The notes: generated from the letters alone by a model not told the origin. A stretch of DNA of 64,000 bases from Malikia granosa (GCF_002980595.1 NZ_PVLQ01000008.1:62001-126000), one strand, 5' to 3'. Positions 1 through 11,102 are shown, counted from the first letter of the stretch. Program-made: numbers and translations.

Positions 1-66
1 CTCAGTTGGTAGAGCAGCGGACTCTTAATCCGTAGGTCGAGTGTTCGAGTCACTCAGGACCCACCA
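1..66 (+). tRNA. tRNA-Lys(CTT), 5' end cut by the window edge
   Basis: The first 66 bases are identical to bases 11-76 of the complete tRNA at 152-227, so about ten bases of the acceptor stem and D-arm lie outside the window. The seven-base anticodon loop CTCTTAA gives anticodon CTT, which reads the lysine codon AAG. The T-arm (GAGTG/CACTC) and an encoded 3' CCA are present. It is the first of three lysine tRNA genes in a row. Confidence 0.93.
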
Positions 67-151
67 AATACCGAGGAGCAGCGTAACTGCTGCAAATCTT
101 CTTCCGTCAAGGAAGTTCAGCCTCCCGTTGGGAAGCTGGTGCCAGATGAAT

Positions 152-227
152 GGGTTCTTAGCTCAGTTGGTAGAGCAGCGGACTCTTAATCCGTAGGTCG
201 AGTGTTCGAGTCACTCAGGACCCACCA
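152..227 (+). tRNA. tRNA-Lys(CTT)
   Basis: This is a complete 76-base cloverleaf. The acceptor stem GGGTTCT pairs with AGGACCC, allowing one G-T pair. The anticodon loop CTCTTAA holds CTT, the T-loop is TTCGAGT, and CCA is encoded. It duplicates the gene cut by the left window edge and is separated from it by an 85-base spacer, so the three genes are probably transcribed as one precursor. Confidence 0.96.
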
Positions 228-300
228 TTCAAGGCGCTGCAGGCGAAAGTCTGCAACGCCAGACTTTCGAGCAGATGGCGATCCGCCTTCACGCTTGATT

Positions 301-376
301 GGGTCGTTAGCTCAGTTGGTAGAGCAGTTGACTTTTAATCAATTGGTCGCAGGTTCGAGTCCCGCACGACCCACCA
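301..376 (+). tRNA. tRNA-Lys(TTT)
   Basis: This is a complete 76-base cloverleaf with acceptor GGGTCGT/ACGACCC. The anticodon loop CTTTTAA holds TTT, which reads AAA and can wobble to AAG. A 3' CCA is encoded. It differs from the upstream CTT copies in the acceptor, anticodon and T stems, so it is a separate isoacceptor. A strong terminator follows six bases later. Confidence 0.96.
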
Positions 377-381
377 CACAC

Positions 382-413
382 AACCCCGCAGTCACAAGCT
401 GCGGGGTTTTTTG
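382..413 (+). terminator. Rho-independent terminator of the tRNA-Lys cluster
   Basis: A perfect eight-pair stem, CCCCGCAG (384-391) with CTGCGGGG (399-406), encloses a seven-base loop and is followed by six T. It lies directly behind the last tRNA and fits as the end of the tRNA transcript. Confidence 0.9.
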
Positions 414-420
414 TTTTTGA

Positions 421-642
421 AAACACCGAGCTTGTCGAGCCAGGGTGTCCACGCGGGCGCAATTCTTGCAAGCGGGATCCTGGTCCGATGCGCGGTCTGT
501 CCTCGTCCCGAGGGTGGACGCAGCGCTCGGTCGAGGGAAAACCCTTGGTGATGCAGCCGGTGCCGCCAAAAGCCGCTGCATACAATCGTCGCACCCGCTT
601 GGCCCGCCCTGCCGGGCCGAGTCACCAGTCAATGGAGTTTTT
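421..642 (+). promoter_or_regulatory. Leader region of the liv operon
   Basis: This 222-base stretch separates the tRNA terminator from livH. A -10-like TACAAT lies at 581-586, without a convincing -35 at the proper distance. A Shine-Dalgarno-like GGAG at 634-637 sits six bases before the livH ATG. Open frames crossing the region do not resemble a LivH N-terminus, and I see no other gene here. Confidence 0.4.
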
Positions 643-1572
643 ATGGAAGTCTTGCTTCAGCAGATCATCAACGGTCTGGTGCTGGGCAGCATGTATGCCC
701 TGGTCGCCCTGGGCTACACCATGGTCTATGGCATCGTGAACCTGATCAACTTCGCCCATGGCGAGGTGTTGATGGTCGGCGCACTGACCTGCTGGACCCT
801 GGTCGGCTTGCTGCAGGGGGCCTTTCCCGCCTTGCCGGGCTGGGTCGTGCTGTTGGTCGCGATGGTGCTGGCCAGCGTGGTCGCCGCCGCGCTCAACTGG
901 ACCATCGAGCGCGTGGCCTACCGGCGCCTGCGCAACAGCCCCAAGCTGGCGCCGATGCTGACCGCGATGGGCATGAGCATCCTGCTGCAGACGCTGGCCA
1001 TGATCATCTGGAAGCCCAACTACAAGTCCTTCCCGACCCTGCTGCCGAGCACGCCCTACGAGTTCGCCGGCGCCGTGATCACGCCGACCCAGATCATGAT
1101 CCTGGGGCTGACGGCGGTGTCGCTGGCGGTGCTGATGTGGCTGGTCAACTCGACCAAGCTGGGCCGCGCGATGCGCGCGACCTCCGAGAACCCGCGCGTG
1201 GCCAGCCTGATGGGCGTGCGGCCCGATTTCGTGATCGGCTCGACCTTCGTGATCGGCGCCGTGCTGGCGACCATCGCGGGCGTGATGTGGGCGTCGAACT
1301 ACGGCACGGTGCAGCACACCATGGGCATGCTGCCGGGCCTCAAGGCCTTCACGGCGGCGGTGTTCGGCGGCATCGGCAACCTGGCCGGTGCCGTGGTTGG
1401 CGGCCTGCTGCTGGGCTTGATCGAGGCGATCGGTTCCGGCTACATCGGCGAGCTGACCGGCGGCCTGCTCGGCAGCCACTACACCGACATCTTCGCTTTC
1501 GTCGTGCTGATCATCATGCTGACCCTGCGCCCCTCGGGCCTGCTGGGCGAGCGCGTGGCCGACCGTGCCTGA
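643..1572 (+). CDS. livH: Branched-chain amino acid ABC transporter, permease LivH
   Basis: LivH is one of the two inner-membrane subunits that carry leucine, isoleucine, valine or related amino acids into the cell. The 309-residue product matches the usual length of about 308. It is almost entirely hydrophobic, with about eight membrane segments and the family-typical N-terminal run VALGYTMVYGIVNLINFAHGE. The cytoplasmic loop GRAMRATSENPRVASLMGV near residue 180 is the expected contact with the ATPases. I chose the ATG at 643 because GGAG precedes it and because in-frame sequence further upstream does not look like LivH. It is first in a livHMGF operon, 15 bases before livM. Family is certain; the exact substrate is not. 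Confidence 0.95.
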   Translation: MEVLLQQIINGLVLGSMYALVALGYTMVYGIVNLINFAHGEVLMVGALTCWTLVGLLQGAFPALPGWVVLLVAMVLASVVAAALNWTIERVAYRRLRNSPKLAPMLTAMGMSILLQTLAMIIWKPNYKSFPTLLPSTPYEFAGAVITPTQIMILGLTAVSLAVLMWLVNSTKLGRAMRATSENPRVASLMGVRPDFVIGSTFVIGAVLATIAGVMWASNYGTVQHTMGMLPGLKAFTAAVFGGIGNLAGAVVGGLLLGLIEAIGSGYIGELTGGLLGSHYTDIFAFVVLIIMLTLRPSGLLGERVADRA

Positions 1573-1587
1573 GGCCAGGAGAACCCC

Positions 1588-2664
<1,077 letters not shown>

Positions 2665-2680
2665 GCCGCAAGGAACAACC

Positions 2681-3451
2681 ATGGCAGAAACCGTACTGAA
2701 AGTCGCCGGCATCTCGAAACGCTTCGGCGGCCTGCAAGCCCTGTCCGACGTCGGGCTCACCATCGAGCGCGGCCAGGTCTACGGCCTGATCGGCCCCAAT
2801 GGCGCCGGCAAGACCACCTTCTTCAACGTCATCACCGGCCTCTACACGCCCGACAGCGGGACCTTCGAGCTCGGCGGCAAGCCCTACCAGCCCAGCGCCG
2901 TGCACCTGGTCGCCAAGGCGGGCATCGCGCGCACCTTCCAGAACATCCGGCTCTTTGCCGAGATGACCGCGCTGGAGAACGTGATGGTGGGGCGCCACCT
3001 GCGCACGAGCTCGGGCCTGCTGGGCGCGATCTTCCGCACGCCCGGCTTCAAGGCCGAGGAGCGCGCCATCATGGAGCGCGCGCGTGAGCTGCTCGACTAT
3101 GTCGGCATCGGCAAGTACGCCGACTTCAAGGCGCGCACGCTGAGCTACGGCGACCAGCGCCGGCTCGAGATCGCGCGCGCGCTGGCGACCGATCCGCAGC
3201 TGATCGCGCTCGACGAGCCGGCCGCCGGCATGAACGCGACCGAGAAGGTGCTGCTGCGCGAGCTGATCGAGCGCATCCGGGCCGACAACCGCACCGTGCT
3301 GCTGATCGAGCATGACGTCAAGCTGGTCATGGGTCTGTGCGACCGCGTCACCGTGCTCGAGTACGGCAAGCTGCTGGCCCAGGGCACGCCGCACGAGGTG
3401 CAGCACAACGAGAAAGTCATCGAAGCCTATCTGGGCACCGGAGCACATTGA
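2681..3451 (+). CDS. livG: Branched-chain amino acid ABC transporter, ATPase LivG
   Basis: LivG is a cytoplasmic ATPase that powers the LivH/LivM channel together with LivF. The 256-residue product has Walker A GPNGAGKTT at residues 38-46, a signature variant LSYGDQRR, Walker B LIALDEP, and the switch histidine in LLIEHDVKLVM. The AAAGMN-type stretch after Walker B and the C-terminal extension are typical of LivG. I preferred the ATG at 2681, preceded by AAGGA, over an in-frame ATG at 2636 that lies inside livM. The stop is one base from the livF start, which suggests translational coupling. Confidence 0.95.
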   Translation: MAETVLKVAGISKRFGGLQALSDVGLTIERGQVYGLIGPNGAGKTTFFNVITGLYTPDSGTFELGGKPYQPSAVHLVAKAGIARTFQNIRLFAEMTALENVMVGRHLRTSSGLLGAIFRTPGFKAEERAIMERARELLDYVGIGKYADFKARTLSYGDQRRLEIARALATDPQLIALDEPAAGMNATEKVLLRELIERIRADNRTVLLIEHDVKLVMGLCDRVTVLEYGKLLAQGTPHEVQHNEKVIEAYLGTGAH

Positions 3452-3452
3452 T

Positions 3453-4169
<717 letters not shown>

Positions 4170-4196
4170 GCCCGGGCGCCTTGCCCCTTGCCGGTC

Positions 4197-5507
4197 TCAG
4201 CGGCTGCTCTTGGACTCGATCTTGACCACCTTGAAGCTGCTGCCCGACAGGTAGCCCTTGGCCTCGACGAAGCCGCTGACGACCTGGCCGTGCTCCCAGG
4301 TTGCCGAGCCCAGGTCTGCGCTGTAGCGCACCGTTCCGCTCTGCAGCGTGCAGGCGGTGTTGAGCGCCGAGCAGCTCAGGTTGCCGTAGAGCTCGAAGCT
4401 GCGCGAGGGGGCAGCCGGGGTCGCCGGGTCGTTCGAGGTCGGTGGCGCCAGGCGCCGGTAACGCAGGCCGTCATGGTCCGAGTCGTTCGAGTCGTCCGAA
4501 TAGTCGGCGCTCCTGTGCTGACCTTCGAACTCGATGCGGGTCGCGTCCAGCACGCCGTTGACGATCCGGCCCTTGGCCTCGACATAGTCGCCGTCGGCGA
4601 TGCTCGCGCACAGCGTCGTGCTGGTGGCCTGCACCGGCACCCCCTGGACCTTGAACGTGCAGCCATTGGCGCTCTTCGCCTGGTCGGAGATCACGCCGTA
4701 GAGCTCGTTGCGCTCCTCGGCCTTGCGGGTAGTGCCGATGTATTGACCCGCCTCGCTGGTGTAGCCCTGCACGCTCGTCGAGCGCACGCGCAGCCGGGTC
4801 GCCGAGTAGCTGCCCGGCGTGCCGCTGACCTCGAGCGCAACCACGGCGCCAGCCACCAGGCCTGGCACCGCGCCCAGGCTGGCGTAGCTGACCGTCACCG
4901 GCTGCGCGGAGCTGCCGAGCACCAGGGTCGCGGCCGTCGGATTGACGCTTGCGACCGTGCCGACGAGTCGGGTCGAGCCGGGCTGGGCCTGGGCTTCGAT
5001 TCGGGTCGCCTGGTAGCTGCCGTCAGCCTGCGGCAGGCCGTGGACCTCGACTGCGACCCCTTGCAGCTGCTCGAGCGTCGTCACCTGGCCGTCGCTGGCC
5101 AGTACCAGCGTGCCGGCATCGGTCGTCACCGGCAGGCCGGAGACGCTCAGCCTCCCCTGGCTGACGCTGGCGATGCCCTTGATACCGCCCCGCACATGGA
5201 TCTTGCCCGCGATCGGGCGCTGCGTCATGGCATCGACGCCGTTTTGCTCGATCTCGACCGTCATGCCGATGGCCAGCGGCGTCTTGATCTCGCGCGTCCG
5301 GTCGTCGGCGTCGAGCACGCTGGAGCCCACCGTCTCGTAGCGCATGCCGTTGACGATCACCGATCCCAGGCCGCTGATCGTGCCGGCGGTCGCAATGCTG
5401 GCGACCGGAGTGGCCGCTGGCGTGGTCGAGCCACCGCCGCCGCACGCGGCCAGCACCATGGTCACCGCAGCCATCACTGCCGTGGAGGGGGAAATTGTCT
5501 TGCTCAT
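4197..5507 (-). CDS. DUF5666-domain lipoprotein of unknown function
   Basis: The 436-residue product begins with a lipoprotein signal: a hydrophobic stretch ends in LAAC with the lipidated cysteine at residue 22, followed by a GGGG linker. The remainder contains several repeats of a 60-70 residue beta-rich unit with phrases such as 'VIVNGMRYET', 'VEVHGLPQADG' and 'VEAKGRIVNGVLDATRIE', which match the pattern of DUF5666. Such proteins are predicted to sit in the periplasm or on the cell surface as strings of small beta-barrels. AGGAG precedes the start. A downstream segment rich in D and S (around residues 335-345) may be a linker. No function is established and the neighbours give no hint. 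Confidence 0.8.
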   Translation of the reverse strand: MSKTISPSTAVMAAVTMVLAACGGGGSTTPAATPVASIATAGTISGLGSVIVNGMRYETVGSSVLDADDRTREIKTPLAIGMTVEIEQNGVDAMTQRPIAGKIHVRGGIKGIASVSQGRLSVSGLPVTTDAGTLVLASDGQVTTLEQLQGVAVEVHGLPQADGSYQATRIEAQAQPGSTRLVGTVASVNPTAATLVLGSSAQPVTVSYASLGAVPGLVAGAVVALEVSGTPGSYSATRLRVRSTSVQGYTSEAGQYIGTTRKAEERNELYGVISDQAKSANGCTFKVQGVPVQATSTTLCASIADGDYVEAKGRIVNGVLDATRIEFEGQHRSADYSDDSNDSDHDGLRYRRLAPPTSNDPATPAAPSRSFELYGNLSCSALNTACTLQSGTVRYSADLGSATWEHGQVVSGFVEAKGYLSGSSFKVVKIESKSSR

Positions 5508-5601
5508 CGAATGACTCCTGCTCTTGCTTTGGATCGGGGGACGAAGGTCGGGACGGGCTGTCCACGGCTTGTACTGTGCGCAGGCAACATTAAGTCGACC
5601 T

Positions 5602-5644
5602 GAAATGCAACAAGCCCCTGCGGCCTGGCGGCAACAGGGGCTTG
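5602..5644 (-). terminator. Stem-loop behind the cation transporter gene, possible terminator
   Basis: A perfect ten-pair inverted repeat (CAAGCCCCTG at 5611-5620 and CAGGGGCTTG at 5635-5644) has a 14-base loop. On the minus strand it follows the CDF gene and is trailed by TTGCATTTC, a weak T-rich tail. The stem is strong but the tail is not, so function as a terminator is likely rather than certain. The rest of 5508-5711 shows no gene. Confidence 0.5.
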
Positions 5645-5711
5645 ACGATCCCGCGGTGAGATGGGGCCGGACGATTCCGCGCCGGGGCCAGGCAGCGCCC
5701 CGGCTGGTGGC

Positions 5712-6662
5712 TCAGGCTACCTTGGCCTGGTCGTGATCGAGGTCGGGCTTGCGCCAGGGGTCGAGGTGGGTCATCAGGTTCAGCACCCGGTGCCGCTGCA
5801 GCACCCGGTTGCGCGCCGCGACGCTGATGTCGTGGCCGGCCTCGACGCTCAGGCTGGCATCGACTTCCAGGTGGGCATCGACCACGATCATGTCGCCCAT
5901 CTTGCGCGTGCGCACGTCATGCACGCCTTCGACGCCCGGCGTGTCGAGCAGGGTCTGCCGGATCGCAGCCACTTCCTCCTCGTCGACGGCGCGGTCCATC
6001 AGGTCGTGCAGCGCTTCCCAGCTGAATTCCCAGCCCATCTTGGTCACCATGGCACCGACGATCAGCGCGGCGATCGGGTCGAGGATCGGATAGCCGGCCA
6101 GGTTGCCGATGATGCCGAGGCCGACCACCAGCGAGGAAGCGGCATCGGAGCGCGCGTGCCAGGCATTGGCGACCAGCATGCTCGACTTGACGCGCTTGGC
6201 GACCGCCAGCATGTAGCGGAACAGCAGCTCCTTGCTGACCAGCGCGCCGCCGGCGACCCAGAGCGCCAGCACATGCACCTCCTGCACGGTTTCGGGCGAT
6301 TCGAGCTTGCGCACGGCGGACCAGAGCATGCCCAGGCCGACGGCCAGCAGCAGCAGGCCCAGCACCAGCGAGGCGGCGGTCTCGAAGCGGTGGTGGCCGT
6401 AGGGGTGGTCGGCGTCCGCGTCCTTGCGGCTGTGGTGGCTGGCCAGCAGCACCACGAAGTCGGCGACCAGGTCCGACAGCGAGTGGATGCCATCGGCGAT
6501 CAGGGCCTGCGATTTCGAGAAGATGCCGGCCAGGATCTGCAGCAGCGTCAGCACCAGGTTGACGACGACGCTGACCCAGGTGCTGCGGGTCGCTGCCGCG
6601 ATGCGTTCGGCGGGCGTGTGGCCGCTGTCTTCGCTGTCCTCGGCCAGGTCGGTGAATTTCAT
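5712..6662 (-). CDS. Cation diffusion facilitator (CDF) family metal exporter
   Basis: CDF proteins use the proton gradient to expel Zn2+, Fe2+, Co2+ or similar ions across the inner membrane. This 316-residue protein has the usual six membrane segments between about residues 25 and 220. The metal-binding HxxxD pairs are present in GIHSLSDLVADF and WHARSDAASS. A histidine/aspartate cluster (HHSRKDADADHPYGHHR) lies before the third helix, and a C-terminal ferredoxin-like cytoplasmic domain runs from about 225. GGAAAG precedes the ATG. The DHPYGHHRFE motif is typical of the MMT/FieF branch; the transported metal cannot be read from sequence. Confidence 0.9.
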   Translation of the reverse strand: MKFTDLAEDSEDSGHTPAERIAAATRSTWVSVVVNLVLTLLQILAGIFSKSQALIADGIHSLSDLVADFVVLLASHHSRKDADADHPYGHHRFETAASLVLGLLLLAVGLGMLWSAVRKLESPETVQEVHVLALWVAGGALVSKELLFRYMLAVAKRVKSSMLVANAWHARSDAASSLVVGLGIIGNLAGYPILDPIAALIVGAMVTKMGWEFSWEALHDLMDRAVDEEEVAAIRQTLLDTPGVEGVHDVRTRKMGDMIVVDAHLEVDASLSVEAGHDISVAARNRVLQRHRVLNLMTHLDPWRKPDLDHDQAKVA

Positions 6663-6830
6663 GAGGCTTTCCTTCTGGGCCGATTATCGACCCGGGATGC
6701 AAATCCGCCATCTTAGGTGTGGCAGATGAAGCGGAGATGATGCCCCGGGCCGGATGGCTTCGCGATAATGGCGGCATCCCGTCCTGAATCCGGCCTGGCG
6801 CCCTGTTGGCGCGGCCTGCCATCGCACCGA

Positions 6831-8168
6831 ATGAACTCACCGATCCCCTTGTCCGATCAGCTGGCCGCTGCCGCCCGCACCCTGTTGGCCGTCGAGCAAG
6901 GCCGCTCCCTGACCGATGCGCTGGCCAAGACCCCGGCGCGGCTGCGTCCCGGCGTGCAGGCGCTGGCCTTCCATGCGCTGCGCCACTGGGGCGAGGCGGG
7001 CGTGCTGATCGGCCTGCTGGCCGAGCGCCCGCCCGAGGGCGCCGCGCGCGCGCTGCTCGGGCTGGCCCTGACGCTGCTGCTGCCGCAGGCCGTCGGCGGC
7101 AATGTCAGCTATGCCGCCCATACCGTGGTCGACCAGTCGGTGCAGGCGCTGGCGCAGCTCAAGCTGCCGGCGGGGCTGGCCGGCTTCGTCAATGCCTGCC
7201 TGCGCCGCTACTTGCGCGAGCAGGATGAGCTGCTGCGCCAGGCCAGCGAGGATGCCCAGGCGCGCTGGAACCATCCGTTCTGGTGGGTGCAGCGCGTGCG
7301 GCGCGACCACCCGCAGCATTGGCAGGCCATCCTGGCCGCCAACAACCGGCCAGCGCCGATGGTGCTGCGCGTCAACCGGCGCCGCGTCGGGCGCGACGAC
7401 TATCTGCAGGCCCTGCTGGCGCAAGGCCTGCAGGCCGAGCCGGTCGGCCGCGACGGCATCGCGCTGGCGCAGGCGGTCGCGGTCGAGCGGCTGCCAGGCT
7501 GGGAGCAGGGCCATTGTTCGGTGCAGGACCTGGCAGCCCAGCTGGCTGCGCCGCTGCTGCTCGATGGCGCCGAGCTGCCGGCCGGCGCACGGGTGCTCGA
7601 TGCCTGTGCCGCCCCGGGCGGCAAGACCGCCCATCTGCTCGAGTGCGCCGAGCTCGACCTGCTCGCGCTCGACGTCGATCCGCAGCGCTGCGAGCGCATC
7701 CGCGACAACCTGCAGCGCCTGGGCCTGCAGGCCGAGGTCAGGCCGGCCGATGCCGCCGACACCGCGCGCTGGTGGGATGGCCGCGCCTTCGCTGCCATCC
7801 TGCTCGATGCGCCCTGCACGGCATCGGGCATCGTGCGCCGCCACCCCGACGTGCGCTGGTTGCGTCGACCGGGCGACATCGCCCAGCTCGCCGCGCAGCA
7901 GCTGCGCCTGCTCGAGGCGCTCTGGCCGACACTGGGCGCGGGCGGACGGCTGCTCTACTGCACCTGCTCGGTCTTCAAGGCCGAGGGCGAGCAGCAGATG
8001 CGCGACTTCCTGCAGCGCCATCCCGATGCCCGGCTGCTGCCTTCCCCGGGTCACCTGATGCCGGGCGAGCCGGCCGATGCCTGGTTGAGCGGCAGCGTCG
8101 GTCCTGATAGCCTTGCCGGAATGGACGGATTCTTCTATGCCCTGCTGCTCAAGCGCCCGGCCGATTGA
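6831..8168 (+). CDS. rsmB: 16S rRNA (cytosine-967-C5)-methyltransferase RsmB
   Basis: RsmB methylates C967 of 16S rRNA using S-adenosylmethionine. The 445-residue product has an N-terminal NusB-like RNA-binding domain (about 10-150) and a C-terminal Rossmann methyltransferase. The latter carries the SAM motif [10 protein letters not shown], the motif DAPCTASGI (Cys329) and the motif YCTCS (Cys379), which supply the two catalytic cysteines of m5C methyltransferases. I chose the ATG at 6831 because it gives the expected N-terminus; no strong ribosome site is visible. It heads a betaproteobacterial cluster with the DUF4390 gene and ntrYX, whose starts follow closely. Confidence 0.93.
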   Translation: MNSPIPLSDQLAAAARTLLAVEQGRSLTDALAKTPARLRPGVQALAFHALRHWGEAGVLIGLLAERPPEGAARALLGLALTLLLPQAVGGNVSYAAHTVVDQSVQALAQLKLPAGLAGFVNACLRRYLREQDELLRQASEDAQARWNHPFWWVQRVRRDHPQHWQAILAANNRPAPMVLRVNRRRVGRDDYLQALLAQGLQAEPVGRDGIALAQAVAVERLPGWEQGHCSVQDLAAQLAAPLLLDGAELPAGARVLDACAAPGGKTAHLLECAELDLLALDVDPQRCERIRDNLQRLGLQAEVRPADAADTARWWDGRAFAAILLDAPCTASGIVRRHPDVRWLRRPGDIAQLAAQQLRLLEALWPTLGAGGRLLYCTCSVFKAEGEQQMRDFLQRHPDARLLPSPGHLMPGEPADAWLSGSVGPDSLAGMDGFFYALLLKRPAD

Positions 8169-8193
8169 CGGGCCAGCCGGGCGCCGCCGCGCC

Positions 8194-8823
8194 ATGCGGG
8201 CGCTGGCGGCGACGCTGCTGCTGGCGGCCGGTGCCGCCAGCGCCGCGCTGGAGTCGCCCGCCGCCGATCCGGTCCAGCTCGTCCTGCAGCGCCGCAGCGA
8301 AGGCCTGTTCCTGTCGGCCCGCCTGCCGCTCGAGCTCAGCCCCGCGGTCGAGGAGGTGCTGCGCAAGGGAGTGCCGCTGCATTTCCTCTGGAAGGCCGAC
8401 TTGATCCAGTCGCGCTGGTACTGGCTCGACAAGACCGTCGCCAGCGTGGCCCGCACGGTGCGCCTGGCCTATCAGCCGCTGACCAGGCGCTGGCGCCTGA
8501 GCTACGCCAACGGCACCCCCGGCGCCAGCGGACTGCAGTACGGCCTGCACCAGAACTTCGACAGCCTGGACGATGCCCTGCTCGGCGCCGGCCATGTCTC
8601 GAACTGGAAACTGGTCGATGCCGCGCGCTGGCGCAGCGCGGGCGAGCAGCGCGTCGAGTTCAGCTTCGCGCTCGACCTGACCCAGCTGCCGCGGCCGTTC
8701 CAGCTCGGCCTGTTCAACCAGAGCGGCTGGAACCTCTCGCTGCAAAAGACCCTCGAGGTGCCCGAGGCGGTCGGCAACGAGGCCGAGCCGGCGGCGGATT
8801 CCAGCGCCGAGGGCGACGCGTGA
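8194..8823 (+). CDS. DUF4390 exported protein
   Basis: This 209-residue protein of unknown function starts with a short signal peptide ([15 protein letters not shown]), so it is probably periplasmic. The body contains the DUF4390 pattern: a '[18 protein letters not shown]' segment, a tryptophan-rich middle (RWYWLDKTV) and a '[14 protein letters not shown]' end. It lies between rsmB and ntrY, 25 bases after rsmB. Its TGA overlaps the ntrY ATG by one base, which fits co-translation with the membrane kinase. This gene order is conserved in Burkholderiales. A role together with the sensor kinase is inference from context. An upstream ATG at 8137 was rejected because it lies in rsmB and would bury the signal peptide. 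Confidence 0.85.
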   Translation: MRALAATLLLAAGAASAALESPAADPVQLVLQRRSEGLFLSARLPLELSPAVEEVLRKGVPLHFLWKADLIQSRWYWLDKTVASVARTVRLAYQPLTRRWRLSYANGTPGASGLQYGLHQNFDSLDDALLGAGHVSNWKLVDAARWRSAGEQRVEFSFALDLTQLPRPFQLGLFNQSGWNLSLQKTLEVPEAVGNEAEPAADSSAEGDA

Positions 8824-11102
8824 TGCCTGGCTCCCCGGCTGCCTCGGTGCTGCCGTCCGGCCCCGGGCGCTGGGCCATCGTGCTCGGGCTGCTGTTCATG
8901 GCCGGGGTCGCGCTCGTGCTGCTGTTCCTGCTGACGCTGGCGACCGACAACCAGGCCTTCTACGAGGCCAACTTCGCACGCCTGGTCGGCATCAACGTCG
9001 CCGTCGCGATCGTGTTCCTGCTGGTGATCGTCGCGCTGGCGATCCAGCTGGTGCTGCGGCTGCGCCGGCGCCGCTTCGGCAGCCAGCTCATGCTCAAGCT
9101 TGCCGCGATCTTCTCGCTGGTGGGCTTCCTGCCCGGCCTGCTGGTCTATCTGGTGTCCTACCAGTTCGTCTCGCGCTCGATCGAGAACTGGTTCGACGTG
9201 CGGGTCGAGACTGCGCTGAGTGCCGGCCTCAACCTCGGCCGCACCACCCTCGACACGCTGGCGGTCGACCTGGCCAACAAGACCCGGGTCGCCGCCGCGG
9301 GCCTGGCGACCAGCAGCGATGCCGGTGCCGGTCTCGCGCTCGAGCGCCTGCGCGAGCAGCTCTCGGCCTCCGACCTCGTGCTCTGGAACTCGGGCGGGCG
9401 GCCCGTCGCCAGCGCCGGCGAGTCGCGCTTCAAGCTGACCCCGGAGCGCCCGAGCGCGTCCGACTTGCGCGCGGCCCGGCGCGACCGCGTGATCGCGAGC
9501 ATCGAGGGGCTGGAGGAGCAGGACGGCAGTTCCACCCCGGGTGCACCCGCCAGCCAGCCGCGCATCAAGGTGCTGGCGCTGGTGGCTGCCGCGGGCTTCG
9601 GCCTGCAGGACGAGCCGCGCTACCTGCAGGTCAGCGCCCCGCTGCCGGCGCTGCTGGTGGCCGACGCGCTCGCGGTCCAGGTCGCGCACCGCGAATACCA
9701 GGAGCGTTCGCTGGCGCGCGACGGCCTGCGCCGGCTCTACATCGGCACGCTCACGCTCACGCTGTTCCTGGCGCTGTTCGGCGCCGTGCTGCTGGCCGTG
9801 CTGCTGGGCAACCAGCTGGTGCGGCCGCTGCTGATGCTGGCCGCCGGCATGCGCGATGTCGCGCGCGGCGACCTCGGCCCCAAGCTCGCGCTGTCCTCGC
9901 GCGACGAGCTCGCCGGCCTGACGCGCGACTTCGCGCACATGACGCAGGAGCTGGCCGATGCGCGCCAGGCGGTGCAAAGCAGCATGCAGCAGGTCGATAC
10001 CGCCCGCGCCAACCTGCAGACCATCCTCGACAACCTGACCGCCGGGGTCGTGGTGCTCGACGACCAGGGCCGCATCCTGAGCGCCAACCCCGGTGCCACC
10101 CGCATCCTGCGTGCGCCGCTGGCGGCCCATCAATGGCAGGGCCTGCAGACCGTTGCCGGTCTCGAGGGCTTTGCCCAATGGGTGCAGCAGCAGTTCGAAC
10201 GCTTCCTCGGCGAGTCGGTGCACGAGGAAGGCCATTGGCAGCAGTCCTTCGAGCTGCGTCCCGCTGCTGCCGATCGCGCCGACCTGTCCCACCCTGGCGC
10301 CAGCGACCATGTCACGCTGATCGCGCGCGGCGCGCTGCTGCCGCATGGCGATCGCCTGCTGGTGTTCGACGACGTGTCCGAGATCATCTCGGCCCAGCGT
10401 GCCCAGGCCTGGGGCGAGGTCGCGCGCCGGCTCGCGCACGAGATCAAGAACCCGCTGACCCCGATCCAGCTGTCGGCCGAGCGCCTGGCCATGAAGCTCG
10501 AGGGCAAGCTCAAGGGCCAGGATGCCGCGCTGCTGAGCCGCTCGGTGCGCATCATCGTCGACCAGGTCGATGCGATGAAGCGCCTGGTCAACGACTTCCG
10601 CGACTATGCCCGCCTGCCGGCGGCGCAGCTGGCGCCAGTCGACCTCAATGGCCTGATCAGCGACATCCTGGGGCTGTACGACCCCTCCAGCGTGCCGGTG
10701 CAGCTCGACCTCGAGCCCGTGCCCCTGGTGCTGGCTGATGCCCAGCAGGTGCGCCAGGTCATCCACAACCTGGTGCAGAACGCGCAGGACGCCACGCCGC
10801 CCGGCGCCGGCCCGGTGCTGCTGCAGACCCGACTGGCCGAGAGCGGGCGCCGGGTCAGGCTGGCGGTGCTGGACAACGGCCCCGGTTTTCCCGAGGCCAT
10901 ACTCAAGCGCGCCTTCGAGCCCTATGTGACCACCAAGTCCAAGGGCACCGGGCTGGGCCTGGCAGTGGTCAAGAAGATCATGGACGAGCATGGCGGCCGG
11001 ATCGACATCGGCCACCGGCTCGATGGCGACCGGATCACGGGTGCCCGAGTCTCGTTATCATTCAAGGTTGCGCAAACGCAACAAGACCAAGCAAACAGTT
11101 AG
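8823..11102 (+). CDS. ntrY: NtrY-like sensor histidine kinase
   Basis: NtrY is a membrane kinase linked in other bacteria to nitrogen status, redox and envelope control. The product of 759 residues has membrane segments at about 17-41, 56-78 and 88-112, a periplasmic or sensory stretch, and a further segment near 300-325. A HAMP linker, a PAS domain (about 390-500), the phospho-acceptor histidine His539 in RRLAHEIKNPLTP, and a GHKL ATPase with N, G1 (DNGPGFP) and G2 (GTGLGLAVV) boxes follow. Overlap of TGATG with the upstream stop implies translational coupling. The cognate regulator starts 17 bases downstream. The signal sensed is unknown. Confidence 0.9.
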   Translation: MPGSPAASVLPSGPGRWAIVLGLLFMAGVALVLLFLLTLATDNQAFYEANFARLVGINVAVAIVFLLVIVALAIQLVLRLRRRRFGSQLMLKLAAIFSLVGFLPGLLVYLVSYQFVSRSIENWFDVRVETALSAGLNLGRTTLDTLAVDLANKTRVAAAGLATSSDAGAGLALERLREQLSASDLVLWNSGGRPVASAGESRFKLTPERPSASDLRAARRDRVIASIEGLEEQDGSSTPGAPASQPRIKVLALVAAAGFGLQDEPRYLQVSAPLPALLVADALAVQVAHREYQERSLARDGLRRLYIGTLTLTLFLALFGAVLLAVLLGNQLVRPLLMLAAGMRDVARGDLGPKLALSSRDELAGLTRDFAHMTQELADARQAVQSSMQQVDTARANLQTILDNLTAGVVVLDDQGRILSANPGATRILRAPLAAHQWQGLQTVAGLEGFAQWVQQQFERFLGESVHEEGHWQQSFELRPAAADRADLSHPGASDHVTLIARGALLPHGDRLLVFDDVSEIISAQRAQAWGEVARRLAHEIKNPLTPIQLSAERLAMKLEGKLKGQDAALLSRSVRIIVDQVDAMKRLVNDFRDYARLPAAQLAPVDLNGLISDILGLYDPSSVPVQLDLEPVPLVLADAQQVRQVIHNLVQNAQDATPPGAGPVLLQTRLAESGRRVRLAVLDNGPGFPEAILKRAFEPYVTTKSKGTGLGLAVVKKIMDEHGGRIDIGHRLDGDRITGARVSLSFKVAQTQQDQANS

